The notes beneath the pieces were generated by a model. The model was not told the DNA's origin. It searched no databases and saw nothing but the letters and a program-made list of their open reading frames with translations. Shown here piece after piece: positions 43,963 to 51,201 of a DNA stretch of 57,521 nucleotides. This DNA is from a candidate division WOR-1 bacterium RIFOXYB2_FULL_42_35 (GTDB lineage: Bacteria > Margulisbacteria > WOR-1 > O2-12-FULL-45-9): the NCBI GenBank assembly GCA_001771545.1, contig MEUC01000038.1:1-57521 (forward strand), read 5' to 3'. The position numbers and the translations under genes were made by a program. The stretch's first letter is position 1; the number at the start of each line of letters is the position of its first letter.

Positions 43963-44978
43963 TGCTTCTTTAAAATATATTCGTTATCCTTAAAGTTTGC
44001 CCAGGGTTTATATCTTTTATTATTGCTGTATTGGTTGGGCTCGTTTTGGTAAACAAGGACAAAATCAGGCTCAATGTTTGTGTTGCTTAAGTCTTTTATT
44101 TGTACTGGAAACAAGTAATATTTGGCCTTCATCCAAATATGCGCCTGAGTAGCCGGTAAAAGCAAGACTCCTGTCATTGTGTTGGGAGGGACTGTTTGTT
44201 GGCAAAAGCTTAGAAAATTGTAGAGGTCTACTCCTATTGACGCGGCAGCTTTTTCTTGAACTGATTTTCCCGCATAAATGTTCCAATCAGCACGGAAGAT
44301 ATTCCACTGGTTGTAAGAGGAGCTTATTTCCAGTAATATCCAGAAAAATAATGTTGCCAAAACAAGTTTTTTGCCAGTGCCATCCCATGAAAAAGAGCCT
44401 TTTCTGAGCTGACCCGCGACAAGATAGAGGAAATATAGAAATAGAAGCCAATAAATATAAACGTTTATAGAGTGGCCAAAAATATTACTGCTGAAAATAA
44501 CATTGATTGTACTACCAATAACTTTCCTTCCCCTTGGTCCCCAGAATTCCTGCCAACCTGACTTAATATTTGTAAGAAGATTTCCTCTAGTAAGGTTGGC
44601 TTCTTCGATAGTTATTGTTCTTTCGTTTGTTTCAGGATAAAGCAGCAATTTTGTAATCCAGCCAAGCCAATTGGGGTTTTGTGAAGGGACATTAAAGTAG
44701 TAGGTGTGTTGTCCTGATTTCAGATTAAACCAAATACTTTTTGGTGCGTTAAATTGTTGGTTGTAGGAAGTGGCCCAGAAAAAGCGGGCAGTGCCGCTAT
44801 CTTGAGATTTAAGCTTAAGCACAACAGTATCAAAATCGTTGGCATCAATCATCAAAGAGCTGGTTTCAAAATAGGGGAGGTCTGGGACAGGGGTAAAAAT
44901 CAATTCTTTTTCTGCGGCCCAAGAAATGGTTTGCAGTGCCAAGCCTATTAAAACAAGCACAAATAACTTTTTTAGCAT
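43959..44978 (-). CDS. exported membrane-anchored protein of unknown function
   Basis: About 339 residues. A clear signal peptide, MLKKLFVLVLIGLALQTISWAA, precedes a beta-rich domain (about 25-155, with HTYYFNVPSQNPNWLGWITKLLLYP) that resembles a carbohydrate-binding-like sandwich; a membrane span follows at about 175-195, another near 210-230, then a soluble C-terminal domain. The start at 44978 is preferred to 44987 because the latter ATG is part of the -10 box. It is translated just before the GT-C gene and is perhaps an accessory of that transferase. I do not recognise a named family. Confidence 0.72.
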   Translation of the reverse strand: MLKKLFVLVLIGLALQTISWAAEKELIFTPVPDLPYFETSSLMIDANDFDTVVLKLKSQDSGTARFFWATSYNQQFNAPKSIWFNLKSGQHTYYFNVPSQNPNWLGWITKLLLYPETNERTITIEEANLTRGNLLTNIKSGWQEFWGPRGRKVIGSTINVIFSSNIFGHSINVYIYWLLFLYFLYLVAGQLRKGSFSWDGTGKKLVLATLFFWILLEISSSYNQWNIFRADWNIYAGKSVQEKAAASIGVDLYNFLSFCQQTVPPNTMTGVLLLPATQAHIWMKAKYYLFPVQIKDLSNTNIEPDFVLVYQNEPNQYSNNKRYKPWANFKDNEYILKKQ

Positions 44979-44985
44979 CAAGGAC

Positions 44986-44991
44986 ATTATA
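44986..44991 (-). promoter_or_regulatory. extended -10 promoter of the minus-strand pair, leaderless
   Basis: On the minus strand TGG-TATAAT ends at 44986, 7 nt before the ATG at 44978. An ATGTCA at an 18-nt spacing can serve as -35. The overlapping ATG at 44987 would be upstream of the transcript. Confidence 0.65.
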
Positions 44992-45048
44992 CCAGATCAA
45001 GCTAGAATTTGACATATTCAAACAACCCCTTCTTTTGGCATGTTTATG

Positions 45049-45077
45049 TTGCAAAGACCCCCATTTTTAGGTATAAT
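45049..45077 (+). promoter_or_regulatory. promoter of the DUF4143 ATPase, leaderless
   Basis: TTGCAA at 45049-45054, a 17-nt spacer and TATAAT at 45072-45077. The GTG start at 45084 is 6 nt further, at the predicted +1. Confidence 0.75.
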
Positions 45078-45083
45078 CATCTC

Positions 45084-46457
45084 GTGTTTGATAGAAAAAT
45101 CGAAAAACAGCTGCAAGAATGGAAAGACAGGCATAGCCGGAAGCCTTTAATTTTACGTGGTGCGCGCCAGACAGGGAAAACTACCATCATCAGGAAGTTT
45201 AGCTCCAGCTTTAAGGTTTTTATTGAGTTAAATTTAGAAAAGGATTCAATAAAAAGGCTTTTTCAAGAGATTAAAGATATCTCTCTTCTCATCCAGAGTA
45301 TTGAAGCTGTTGTAAACCAAAAAATAATACCCGGAGAAACCCTGCTTTTTTTGGACGAAATCCAGAACTCACCTAACGCAATAAAGTTATTAAGGTACTT
45401 TCACGAGGAATTGCCTGCTTTACACGTTGTTGGCGCCGGTTCTCTTCTGGAAGTCAGGATGAAAAAAGAAGGCTGGTCTTTTCCTGTTGGCAGGGTAGAA
45501 TTCCTTTATTTATATCCGGTTAATTTTGAAGAATTTCTCCTGGCACTCAAAGAAAAGATCGTTATTGAGTATTTGCTGGCTTATAAGCTGCCAACCGCTG
45601 TCCCGGCTGCAATTAATGATAAGTTGGTCAATCTTTTAGCTGACTATATGATTGTTGGCGGGATGCCGGAGGCTGTCAAAGAATATCTGGACAGCCGTAG
45701 TTTTGTGGCTGTGCGCAAAAAACAGGAAGCCTTGGTTCAGTCCTTTAGGGAAGATTTTGTTAAATATTCTTCGCCTTCAGAAGTAGAGTATTTAAAACTG
45801 CTCTGGGATAAAATTCCTTTTGAAATAGGCGCCAGGCTTAATTACTCCAGGCTGGCAGGGGGTAATGCCAAGTCCAGGAATATTGCTAATGCTTTTGATA
45901 TTATGCATGAAGCCATGTTGGTGGAGAGGATCTTTCCTACCACTGCTATAACACTCCCACTGGTTAAGAAAAACAAATCTGCGCCCAAAGCTGTTTTTCT
46001 GGATATTGGCTTATGTACCCATGCGCTCAATTTAACCAGGGATCAGGTTAAGGAAAAGGTCATTAATCCCACTTATGTTGGGGGATTGTTAGAAGCTTTT
46101 GTCGGTCAGGAATTGTTAGCTGGCAATCCTTATGATCGCAGTCAGCTTTACTTTTGGCTGCGGGAAGAAAAAGGCTCTGTAGCTGAACTTGATTTTGTGC
46201 TGCAACCGGGCAGTGAACTTTTACCTGTGGAAATAAAAGCAGGCAGCCAGGGATCATTAAAATCCTTGCATCAGTTTTTAGCTAAGAGCAAAAAAAAGGT
46301 AGGAATTCGTGTCTATAACGGCGAGCCGGAATTTAGGGAGTTTGCTGTTAATCTCTCTACAGGGCAAGCCATAAAATATAGTCTTTTGTCTTTGCCTGCC
46401 TATTTAATTTTTCGCCTGGTCGATTTATATCGGGAAAGTTGTTGTCATGAAAATTAA
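45084..46457 (+). CDS. AAA ATPase with DUF4143 domain
   Basis: About 457 residues. Walker A LRGARQTGKTT is at about 25-34 and Walker B LLFLDEIQN near 90-98; the C-terminal third (DFVLQPGSELLPVEIKAG) has the nuclease-like fold residues D...E-K of the DUF4143 family. The GTG at 45084 fits the promoter; the in-frame ATG at 45009 lies upstream of it. Such ATPases are common, patchily distributed and of unknown role, often near mobile or variable regions. It interrupts the polysaccharide locus and looks like an independent cassette. Confidence 0.88.
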   Translation: MFDRKIEKQLQEWKDRHSRKPLILRGARQTGKTTIIRKFSSSFKVFIELNLEKDSIKRLFQEIKDISLLIQSIEAVVNQKIIPGETLLFLDEIQNSPNAIKLLRYFHEELPALHVVGAGSLLEVRMKKEGWSFPVGRVEFLYLYPVNFEEFLLALKEKIVIEYLLAYKLPTAVPAAINDKLVNLLADYMIVGGMPEAVKEYLDSRSFVAVRKKQEALVQSFREDFVKYSSPSEVEYLKLLWDKIPFEIGARLNYSRLAGGNAKSRNIANAFDIMHEAMLVERIFPTTAITLPLVKKNKSAPKAVFLDIGLCTHALNLTRDQVKEKVINPTYVGGLLEAFVGQELLAGNPYDRSQLYFWLREEKGSVAELDFVLQPGSELLPVEIKAGSQGSLKSLHQFLAKSKKKVGIRVYNGEPEFREFAVNLSTGQAIKYSLLSLPAYLIFRLVDLYRESCCHEN

Positions 46458-46480
46458 CGATTTTAAGGGGGAGAAATAAG

Positions 46481-47266
46481 ATGAAAGTAGTTATTCTTTG
46501 TGGTGGTCAAGGCACACGATTAAAGGAAGAAACAGAATATCGACCCAAACCACTGGTGCCGGTTGGCGGCATGCCAATCCTCTGGCATATCATGAAAACC
46601 TACTCACATTATGGGCACAAAGATTTTATTCTTTGTCTCGGTTATAAAGGTGATATGATCAAGGATTATTTTCTGCGTTTTGAAGAATTGGCCAATGATT
46701 TTACTCTTAACCTGCGTTCCAAAAATGAAAGAATCATCCATCATAATAAAGGGAATCTGGAAGATTGGAACATTACTTTTATTAATACAGGCCAAGAAGC
46801 TGGTACGGCTGGCCGTTTAGCTCAAGTTAAGGAGTTTGTTGGAGATGAAAAAGAATTTCTGCTGACTTACGGTGATGGCGTGGCTAAAATTGACATTGGT
46901 AAATCAGTAAAATTCCACCAAAAGCATGGCAAGGTTGCGACTATTACCGGGGTACGTCCACCATCAAGATTTGGGGAAATTGGCATTCGAGGCCATAAAG
47001 TGGTTAAATTCAATGAAAAGCCAGCTGTAGCCCAAGGATATATAAATGGCGGGTTTATGGTTTTTAAACAATCTATCTTTGATTCCATTGGTGCGGATAA
47101 AGGCATAATGTTGGAAAGAGAGCCCTTGGAGGCTTTAGTAAAAAGGGGACAACTGATGATGTATTCGGCAGTCGATTATTGGCACTGCATGGATACATAC
47201 CGTGATTTTCTTCATTTAAATGATCTTTGGAACAAGGGCAAGGCCCCCTGGAAAGTTTGGAAATAA
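46481..47266 (+). CDS. rfbF: glucose-1-phosphate cytidylyltransferase
   Basis: Makes CDP-glucose from glucose 1-phosphate and CTP. 261 residues: VVILCGGQGTRLKEETEYRPKPLVPVGGMPILWHIMK, LTYGDGVAKIDI, GGFMVFKQSIFD and LEREPLEALVKRGQLMMY are hallmark segments. SD AAGGGGGAGA precedes the ATG. It starts a CDP-sugar branch separate from the dTDP genes at 32.9 kb. Confidence 0.96.
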   Translation: MKVVILCGGQGTRLKEETEYRPKPLVPVGGMPILWHIMKTYSHYGHKDFILCLGYKGDMIKDYFLRFEELANDFTLNLRSKNERIIHHNKGNLEDWNITFINTGQEAGTAGRLAQVKEFVGDEKEFLLTYGDGVAKIDIGKSVKFHQKHGKVATITGVRPPSRFGEIGIRGHKVVKFNEKPAVAQGYINGGFMVFKQSIFDSIGADKGIMLEREPLEALVKRGQLMMYSAVDYWHCMDTYRDFLHLNDLWNKGKAPWKVWK

Positions 47267-47268
47267 AA

Positions 47269-48339
47269 TTGTTGAACAAGAAGTTTTGGCGTAATAAAAA
47301 AGTTTTTCTAACAGGCCAGACCGGTTTCAAGGGGGCTTGGTTGAGTTTGTGGTTAAGTTCTCTGGGGGCAAAAGTAACAGGGTATGCGCTTAAGCCGCCG
47401 ACGAAACCAAGTTTATTCAAGCTTTGTCAGATTGATGATCTTATAGACAAATCTATTATTGCCGATGTAAGAGACGCTAAAAAACTGACACAAGCCATTC
47501 TTAAGGCCAAACCGGAAATTGTTATTCATATGGCAGCCCAGCCAATTGTGAGAGAATCATACAAAGTGCCGGTTGATACCTATGCTATCAATGTTATAGG
47601 TACGGTTAATCTGCTAGAAGCGGTAAGATCATGTCCTAGTGTTAAAGCTGTTGTTAATGTGACTACTGATAAAGTATATGAAAATAGGGTCAAGGGTCAA
47701 GGGTCAAGGGTTATAGGGTTCAAAGAAGACAATCCTTTAGGTGGCTATGATCCGTACTCTAGCAGTAAAGCTTGTTCAGAATTGGTTAGTGCGGCTTATC
47801 GTAATTCTTATGATTTACCCATTGCGACAGCCCGAGCTGGCAATGTGATAGGTGGTGGTGATTGGGCTGATGACCGCTTGGTGCCGGATTTTATCCGTTC
47901 AATCTTAAAGGGCAAAGAACTCTTTATCCGCAATCCCAAAGCGACACGTCCCTGGCAGCATGTGCTTGAACCTTTGGCTGGCTATCTTCTGTTGGCAGAA
48001 AAACTTTATAAGAATAAAAAATTTGCCCGGGCCTATAATTTTGGGCCCAAAGATAGCGATGCCAAACCAGTAGGCTGGTTAGTTGAGAAATTATGTAGCA
48101 AATGGGGCAAGGGAGCTGCCTATAAAATAGATAAGAAAAAGCACCCGCACGAAGCCCATTTCTTGCAGCTTAATTGGGCTAAAGCTAAAACTGAATTAGA
48201 CTGGCAGCCAAAATGGGATTTAGACAAGACTCTGGACAAGATAGTTGAGTGGACACAAGCTTATAACGATAAAGATGATTTAAGGCAAATATGTTGGGAT
48301 CAAATCAAGGGCTATGAGTCAGATAATCAGATAAGATGA
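47269..48339 (+). CDS. rfbG: CDP-glucose 4,6-dehydratase
   Basis: Forms CDP-4-keto-6-deoxyglucose, the branch point for 3,6-dideoxy and branched sugars. About 356 residues: VFLTGQTGFKGAWLSLWL (Rossmann loop), HMAAQPIVRESY, NVTTDKVYEN (T-D-K), YDPYSSSKACSE (YxxxK) and GNVIGGGDWADDRLVPD. The start is probably TTG at 47269 or 47272, just past the rfbF stop; the frame is open further upstream inside rfbF. A 7-nt repeat (47686-47722) is inserted after VYEN, in the segment where relatives have a short loop before DPLGG. Confidence 0.93.
   Translation: MLNKKFWRNKKVFLTGQTGFKGAWLSLWLSSLGAKVTGYALKPPTKPSLFKLCQIDDLIDKSIIADVRDAKKLTQAILKAKPEIVIHMAAQPIVRESYKVPVDTYAINVIGTVNLLEAVRSCPSVKAVVNVTTDKVYENRVKGQGSRVIGFKEDNPLGGYDPYSSSKACSELVSAAYRNSYDLPIATARAGNVIGGGDWADDRLVPDFIRSILKGKELFIRNPKATRPWQHVLEPLAGYLLLAEKLYKNKKFARAYNFGPKDSDAKPVGWLVEKLCSKWGKGAAYKIDKKKHPHEAHFLQLNWAKAKTELDWQPKWDLDKTLDKIVEWTQAYNDKDDLRQICWDQIKGYESDNQIR
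47686..47722. repeat. 7-nt tandem repeat in rfbG
   Basis: The unit AGGGTCA is repeated about 3.5 times, then decays (AGGGTTATAGGGTT). It encodes RVKGQGSRVIGF within a surface loop of RfbG. Confidence 0.75.
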
Positions 48340-48342
48340 AAA

Positions 48343-49023
48343 ATGCAAAAAAGTGATTTAGAAAAATTAATTAGGCTGGGGGAAACCCAGCAAACTGAAT
48401 TCAAAGAAAAATTTGATGAAGCTGTCATTGAAACACTGGTAGCTTTTGCCAATGCCACTGGCGGAAAAGTTTTGGTTGGTGTGTCTGATAAAGGGGTGGT
48501 TAAGGGTGTTTTCCGCGATTATCGCAGCTCATCAGATATTGTCATTAAAATATTTGACCATAAAATAGCTTTTTCTAACCCCGGTAAATTATACGGTGGT
48601 TTAACGGTTAAAGACCTCAAGCGCGACGACTATGTTTCTTCTTTGCGCAATAAATTGTTGGCGGAAATGTTTTATCTTTTAGGTGATATTGAAAAATATG
48701 GTACAGGTTTGGTCAGGATTAGGAGAATATTAAAAGATTTTCCCGGTTTGACACTACGTTTAGAAGAGATCGGCAATTATTTTAAGGTTGACCTTGCTTA
48801 TCCTGTTCAGAATGGTTCCCAGAAAAGTTCCCAGAAAAGTTCCCAGAAAAGTTCCCAGAAAATTATTCAGCTAATAAAAGAACAGCCTGGAATTACAATT
48901 AATAAATTGGCCTTGGAACTTAATATCAGTGAACGGGCAATAAAGAAACATTTGTCTAATTTGAAAAAACAGAAATTAATAAAACGTATTGGTCCTGATA
49001 AGGGGGGGCATTGGGATGTTTAA
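48343..49023 (+). CDS. AlbA_2/HATPase_c_4-type protein with internal deletion
   Basis: 226 residues related to the ~470-residue COG2865 family (putative transcriptional regulator/ATP-binding). The N-terminus (ETQQTEFKEKF, VAFANATGGKVLVGVSDKGVVKG) is the first part of AlbA_2, and this jumps directly to FRDYRSSSDIVIKIFDHKIAFSNPGKL and GDIEKYGTGLVRIRR, the late part of the HATPase_c_4 region. The middle ~200 residues are missing, yet the frame is open. A four-fold SSQK repeat and a winged-helix tail (TINKLALELNISERAIKKHLSNLKKQKLIKRIG) complete it. It may be a decayed but still readable gene. It lies in the sugar operon without an obvious role. Confidence 0.75.
   Translation: MQKSDLEKLIRLGETQQTEFKEKFDEAVIETLVAFANATGGKVLVGVSDKGVVKGVFRDYRSSSDIVIKIFDHKIAFSNPGKLYGGLTVKDLKRDDYVSSLRNKLLAEMFYLLGDIEKYGTGLVRIRRILKDFPGLTLRLEEIGNYFKVDLAYPVQNGSQKSSQKSSQKSSQKIIQLIKEQPGITINKLALELNISERAIKKHLSNLKKQKLIKRIGPDKGGHWDV
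48814..48861. repeat. 12-nt tandem repeat, four copies
   Basis: A 12-nt unit, (A/G)GTTCCCAGAAA, is repeated four times in frame and encodes (S/G)SQK units. COG2865-type proteins often carry similar short repeats between the ATPase and winged-helix domains. Confidence 0.9.
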
Positions 49024-49804
49024 CATGAATAAACGAACCACGAATCACGATCCACGAATCACGGTCAGTTTCCTGGGTACTAACGGCTGGTATGACACTG
49101 ATACAGGCAACACAATTTGTGTGTTGATTGAGACGCCAAACGAGTATGTGGTGCTTGACGCTGGCAATGGTATTCATAAACTAGACCAAGACATAAAATC
49201 TTCATCTAAGCCGATCTATTTGTTTTTAAGTCACTTTCATCTTGATCATGTGATTGGTTTGCATGTTTTAGGCAAGTTTAAATTTAAACAGGGCATGACG
49301 ATTTGTATTCCAAAGGGGACAAAAAAACTTTTAAAAACTCTCACCAGTCAGCCTTTCACCTTGCCCTTGGCTCGCTTGGATTTTCCTGTGAAGATAGTTG
49401 AGATTGGTAAATCTAATAAGGCGATTAAGTTTTTAGAGCAGGCATTATTGATGGATCATCCAGTGCCATGTTTGGGTTATCGCTTTAATTTTCAGGGCAA
49501 AGTTATTACTTATGTGCCTGATACGGGATTTTGTCAGAATGCCGTTATGTTAGCACAAGACGCTGATCTCTTGATTGCTGAATGTGCTTTTAAGGCTGGC
49601 CAGCATGCAACTTGTTGGAGCCATTTAAACCCTGAAACAGGGGCTGAAATAGCTAAGAAAGCAAAAGCAAAGAAATTGGTTCTAGTGCATTTTGATGCGG
49701 AGATTTACCCTGAATTTAATGATCGTCTAGTTGCCCAACAACAAGCGCGCCGGATTTTTAAAAATACGGTTACCACAAAAGATGGCCAGATTATCAAAAT
49801 ATGA
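49016..49804 (+). CDS. MBL-fold metallo-hydrolase (RNase Z-like)
   Basis: About 262 residues. SHFHLDHVIGL gives the HxHxDH zinc motif; MDHPVPCLGYRF, ITYVPDTGF, LLIAECAF and LVLVHFDAEIYPEF follow in the order of the RNase Z/phosphodiesterase-like branch. The ATG at 49016 is chosen for its SD (AAGGGGGGG, 7 nt away) and overlaps the previous stop region. The residues after the start are encoded by a CACGAATCACGA word repeat. No exosite for tRNA binding is evident, so the role in this sugar operon is unknown. Confidence 0.82.
   Translation: MFNMNKRTTNHDPRITVSFLGTNGWYDTDTGNTICVLIETPNEYVVLDAGNGIHKLDQDIKSSSKPIYLFLSHFHLDHVIGLHVLGKFKFKQGMTICIPKGTKKLLKTLTSQPFTLPLARLDFPVKIVEIGKSNKAIKFLEQALLMDHPVPCLGYRFNFQGKVITYVPDTGFCQNAVMLAQDADLLIAECAFKAGQHATCWSHLNPETGAEIAKKAKAKKLVLVHFDAEIYPEFNDRLVAQQQARRIFKNTVTTKDGQIIKI
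49034..49063. repeat. CGAATCACGA word repeat at the start of the MBL gene
   Basis: Copies of CGAAYCACGA/CGATCCACGAATCACG encode RTTNHDPRIT. The same words are found at 8108-8136 in folC, 41 kb away. Confidence 0.65.
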
Positions 49805-49814
49805 AGGAGAGGTA

Positions 49815-50684
49815 ATGAATAAAACCGTTAAAATTGGTAAGGATACTGTAGGGGAGGGTCACCCGGCTTATTTTATTGCAGAAATTGGGATTAATCACAA
49901 TGGAAGCGTAGATATTGCTAAAAAGCTAATTACAGTTGCAGCGGCGGCTGGTTGTAATGCTGTTAAGTTTCAAAAACGTACCCCAGAGTTATGTGTGCCG
50001 GAGGCTCAACGCAACCTAATGCGAGAGACTCCTTGGGGGAATATGACCTATTTTGATTATCGTCATAAAGTGGAGTTTGGCGCTAAAGAATACGGGGAAA
50101 TTGATCGTTTTTGTAAGGAAGTAGGCATAACCTGGTTTGCTTCTCCTTGGGATGTTGATTCGGTTGATTTTTTGGAACAATATAACTTACCTTGCTACAA
50201 AATTCCTGCTGCCAAATTAACAGATGATACGCTCTTAAAACATCTCAGACAGAAGGGCCGACCTATAATCTTATCAACAGGGATGTCATCTTTAGAACAA
50301 GTTGATCATGCTGTTGAGGTTTTGCAAAAGAAGGATTTGATCTTACTACACTGTTGCAGTGCTTATCCGGCCCAATACGAGGATTTAAATCTCTGTCTGA
50401 TTACTTATTTAAAAGAACGCTATGGTGTGCCGGTCGGATATTCTGGACATGAAACTGGTTTGCCAACTTCAGTTGCCGCGGTTACACTGGGAGCCTGTGT
50501 TGTTGAGCGCCATATTACCCTTGATCGGGCTATGTGGGGTTCTGATCATGCAGCTTCTTTAGAACCAAATGGGCTCAATCGTTTAATGAGGGATATTAAA
50601 TTAGTCGAGAGATCAATTGGAACTAAAATAAAGAGAATCTTGCCTAGCGAGGAGCCGCTGATCAAGAGATTGAGGAATATATGA
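49815..50684 (+). CDS. NeuB-like sugar acid synthase lacking the SAF domain
   Basis: An N-acetylneuraminate synthase-family enzyme of 289 residues, which condenses PEP with an amino- or deoxy-sugar to give a nonulosonic-type acid. The TIM-barrel is complete: YFIAEIGINHNGSVDIAKKLI, VKFQKRTPE, WFASPWDVDSVDFLEQY, KIPAAKLTD, STGMSSLEQV, LHCCSAYPAQYEDLNL, YSGHETG and ERHITLDRAMWGSDHAASLEP. It ends shortly after IKRILPSEEPL, where usual NeuB proteins continue into a C-terminal SAF (antifreeze-like) domain of ~60 residues. SD GGAGAGG. Overlaps the phosphatase gene by 4 bp. Substrate (Neu5Ac, legionaminate, pseudaminate or another) is undetermined. Confidence 0.88.
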   Translation: MNKTVKIGKDTVGEGHPAYFIAEIGINHNGSVDIAKKLITVAAAAGCNAVKFQKRTPELCVPEAQRNLMRETPWGNMTYFDYRHKVEFGAKEYGEIDRFCKEVGITWFASPWDVDSVDFLEQYNLPCYKIPAAKLTDDTLLKHLRQKGRPIILSTGMSSLEQVDHAVEVLQKKDLILLHCCSAYPAQYEDLNLCLITYLKERYGVPVGYSGHETGLPTSVAAVTLGACVVERHITLDRAMWGSDHAASLEPNGLNRLMRDIKLVERSIGTKIKRILPSEEPLIKRLRNI

Positions 50685-51178
50685 TAAACCAAAATAAAAT
50701 CAAGCGAATAAAAGCCGTTGTGATGGATGTCGACGGTGTTTTAACTGACGGAACATTTTTTTGGGATTCAGGGACTCTTGAGCTGAAACGTTTTTGCTTT
50801 GCTGATAGAACAGGGATTCCTCTGGCGCAAAAGGCCGGCCTGATAATTGCGCTTATGTCAGGGGAGAGCAGTGAGGCTGGGATGGCTATTGTTGATCGAT
50901 ATGCCCAAAAACTTAATATTACGGCAGTCTATAAAGGCTGTCGAGACAAAGGCAAGGCGATAAAGGAATTTGCGCAAAAACAGCAATTGAAACTAGCAGA
51001 AACATGTTTCATGGGTGATGATATCAATGATATCCCGGCAATCAAACTGGCCGGGTTTTCTGCCGCACCGGCCGATGCCAACCCAGCTGTTTTAAAAACT
51101 GTTGATCTTGTCACCAAACGTACGGGTGGTCATGGTGCTGTACGTGAGTTATTAGATCTGATTCTGGAAAAGAAATAA
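50681..51178 (+). CDS. KdsC-like HAD phosphatase
   Basis: 165 residues of the HAD type C0 family without cap: VVMDVDGVLTDGTFFWDSG (nucleophile Asp), ALMSGESSEAG, KGCRDKGKAIKEF (Lys) and FMGDDINDIPAIKLAG (acidic motif), and RTGGHGAVRELLDLIL. It resembles KDO-8-phosphate phosphatase and the phosphatase parts of nonulosonate pathways. Coupled to the NeuB-like gene, it most likely removes phosphate from that enzyme's product. Confidence 0.9.
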   Translation: MINQNKIKRIKAVVMDVDGVLTDGTFFWDSGTLELKRFCFADRTGIPLAQKAGLIIALMSGESSEAGMAIVDRYAQKLNITAVYKGCRDKGKAIKEFAQKQQLKLAETCFMGDDINDIPAIKLAGFSAAPADANPAVLKTVDLVTKRTGGHGAVRELLDLILEKK

Positions 51179-51201
51179 ATTACTGGTTGGGACAAAAATA
51201 A

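Noticed and set aside
48814..48861. Possible CRISPR-like array
   Set aside because: Four adjacent 12-nt units without spacers, in frame inside a gene; this is a coding tandem repeat. No CRISPR array or cas gene was seen in the window.
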